In this document: positions 62,176 through 64,000 of the stretch, one piece after another
How positions within the stretch are numbered: the stretch's first letter is position 1
Layout of the letters: every line of letters starts with the position of its first letter
From: Zonotrichia leucophrys gambelii
Taxonomy: Eukaryota > Chordata > Aves > Passeriformes > Passerellidae
Assembly (NCBI RefSeq): GCF_028769735.1
Contig: NC_088169.1
Span: 46,847,229-46,911,228, forward strand
Reading direction: 5' to 3'
DNA length: 64,000 bases
Program-made: the position numbers and the translations under genes
The notes under the pieces: model-generated
The model's input: only the letters and a program-made list of their open reading frames with translations
What the model was told of the DNA's origin: nothing
Databases searched by the model: none

Positions 62176-64000
62176 AATAACAGGTGAAAGCTATCCTGTG
62201 AGAACACAGAGAAACTTTTAATTTTGAGTCCTTTTTGTTAAAATTCTGGGTGGTAATTATCCAGTTTAAATCCTTGGTGTCACAAAAGATGATCCTTGTA
62301 GCTCATTACATAATTTAATGCAGGAAAATAGAAGCATGTGTTATTAATGAATATTCCACTTATTAATGTTTAGACTGCATTTCTGTCATAACATCCATGT
62401 GTCTGTTAGCCTTGAATGCTGAAAAGCAATTCCTTGTAGGGCATACAGAAATTTCTTCTATATAACACCTGGAATTTATGTTTTTAATATTAGGAGAAGC
62501 AGTTCTGTCCATGGGCAGGATATATGAACTAGGCATCAAGCATACAGGCAACTGTTTCCATTTACAGCCCATTTTTAGAGTTAAAACATAAAATACATAT
62601 CCTTAGAATTAGAAATATGAACATCAATATCAAAAGTTTAATTTATCATGACTCACTGTGACAATCAATGGTTAAAGAGTAAACCCATATATTTTCAGAA
62701 ATGAACACTCCTAGATTCTACTTATACTATTAAATGAGAGGTGAAAATATTTTGTATTTACTATTTTTATTAATTGACTGATATTGAAGAAATTTGAAAT
62801 TGACTCTGTTTCCATATCTGGACAGACCCTAAGACTCAGAGTATTTAGAAAACAATTAATATACATTTTTAAATTTGTGGTACAGCTTCAGATGAAAGAG
62901 CATACCTATTTGTAACTGCATTCACAAATAATTCTTTGTTTTATTTGATTTTGATATTGACAGGTTAAAAATGAATATGGTTTTACCTGGATAATGAGAA
63001 TTGATATCGAAATATCCTCTAGATGCTATATACTTCTGACAGGCAACTCATAATTAGAAGGTACTCAGACATAAATAATTTCTAATAATTCCTATAGTTT
63101 TGAGTTCTGCAAATCCTTTGCTTCCAAGCAAGTATTTTATCAGAAATGAATGACATGCCATTGCTCAAAGGGCACCCATATGAGCTTTCATTTTCACAGA
63201 AAATGTATCAGAAAGAAGAATTATTTTACAGGGCAGTGTAATTCCAGACACAGTGAGAGGCCATGCTACTGCTTCTACTTTGGTATTTTTCTAAGAGTTA
63301 CACACAACAGCAATTTTCAGTCTTGCATTTCCTGCAAGTTAATATAACTAGCTTAAATCTCTTACGATATATATTCTTCCTAAAACCTGATCTCCTTCTC
63401 TTCAGTTTTACTTATCATATTCCATGGCAGATGGTTTACTTCAGTGTGCGTGAACCCAAAAATAAAAAAGGTACTTCTGAGAAATCCTTTGACACAAACA
63501 TTACTGTGTAGGCTTGCACATGATCGTTACAAACAACTAAAAACTTCATGTCAGAGAAACAGAATTTTGCACCTTTTTCCTAACAATAATTGTTTATTCA
63601 CCAGTCTAGTCTTCCCAGTTTTATTTTTGAAAATATGTTGCATGTGTAAAAGAGCAGCCCATTCCATGAATTGTTTTTCAGAAGCTGCAAGTCAGTCAGC
63701 CTTACTAAAAAATATTCTCCAAAACACCTTCTGAGTTGCTGGGTTTCCAGTTCAAATGTGTCTGCACAAACTGGCTGTTACTTTGTAACTACTGAAGTAA
63801 ATTTTTGGAATAAGAAAACCAATTTTGTTCTGTCTGCCCTGAGAATGCATTGTTCCAGTAGTTATTATTTTACTGTGATATGTCTGTATAACCATGGCAT
63901 TTAAAGGTTCAAATTGCAAGGATGTTACCTTGTTAGTTGTATTATAAGCAAGATATGTAACTTTAATAGCTTCCACTAATACATAATAATATGAAAAATA
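62176..64000. other. AT-rich non-coding DNA to the window end
   Basis: No gene, repeat family or strong motif is recognised. Short open frames near 63.1-63.9 kb have no domain signature. Confidence 0.55.

Noticed and set aside
1..64000. CRISPR arrays, bacterial operons, tRNA or rRNA genes
   Set aside because: No regularly spaced direct repeats, cloverleaf genes or rRNA sequence were seen; the window is vertebrate nuclear DNA.

Overview
The window looks like gene-poor, AT-rich euchromatin from a bird, most likely a neoavian; a crocodilian or turtle is less likely. Three things point there. There are three pieces of CR1 non-LTR retrotransposon, one ending in the typical tandem ATTCTATG tail. 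There is a solo retroviral LTR of about 694 bp with a perfect 6-bp target-site duplication. Interspersed repeats are otherwise scarce. The only protein-coding gene I can defend is SLITRK1, complete and intronless in its coding part, at 30106-32184 on the + strand.

Layout. 1-9.6 kb: AT-rich non-coding DNA with a 100-bp-period tandem duplication. 9.6-10.3 kb: the GC-richer solo LTR on the - strand. 10.3-27.7 kb: more non-coding DNA with a CR1 copy (16.48-17.22 kb) carrying a near-perfect palindrome, a long hairpin at 19.33 kb, and a 400-base purine tract at 20.7-21.1 kb. 27.7-30.1 kb: the SLITRK1 promoter and 5' leader region, with TATA-like boxes, a CpG island, a G-quadruplex motif, a split REST/NRSF (RE1) site, a candidate 3' splice site and several upstream ORFs. 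30.1-32.2 kb: SLITRK1 coding sequence. 32.2 to about 33.5 kb: probable 3' UTR with several poly(A) signals. 33.7-34.2 kb: a second GC-rich block. 34.2-64 kb: gene desert with a CR1 reverse-transcriptase fragment (46.76-47.49 kb), a CR1 3' end (60.72-61.12 kb) and a few segments that read like developmental enhancers.

Biological picture. SLITRK1 is a neuronal leucine-rich-repeat adhesion protein of the postsynaptic membrane. The surrounding sequence fits a tightly regulated, brain-restricted gene in its own regulatory desert: transcriptional control by a possible expanded RE1 site, and translational control by an upstream-ORF cluster whose longest member stops two bases before the SLITRK1 start codon. 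No CRISPR array, bacterial operon, tRNA or rRNA gene was seen. The strongest candidates for undescribed biology are the split RE1, the uORF cluster and the paired hairpins at the 3' end of the LTR. Calls of conserved non-coding elements are impressions from reading and need alignment.
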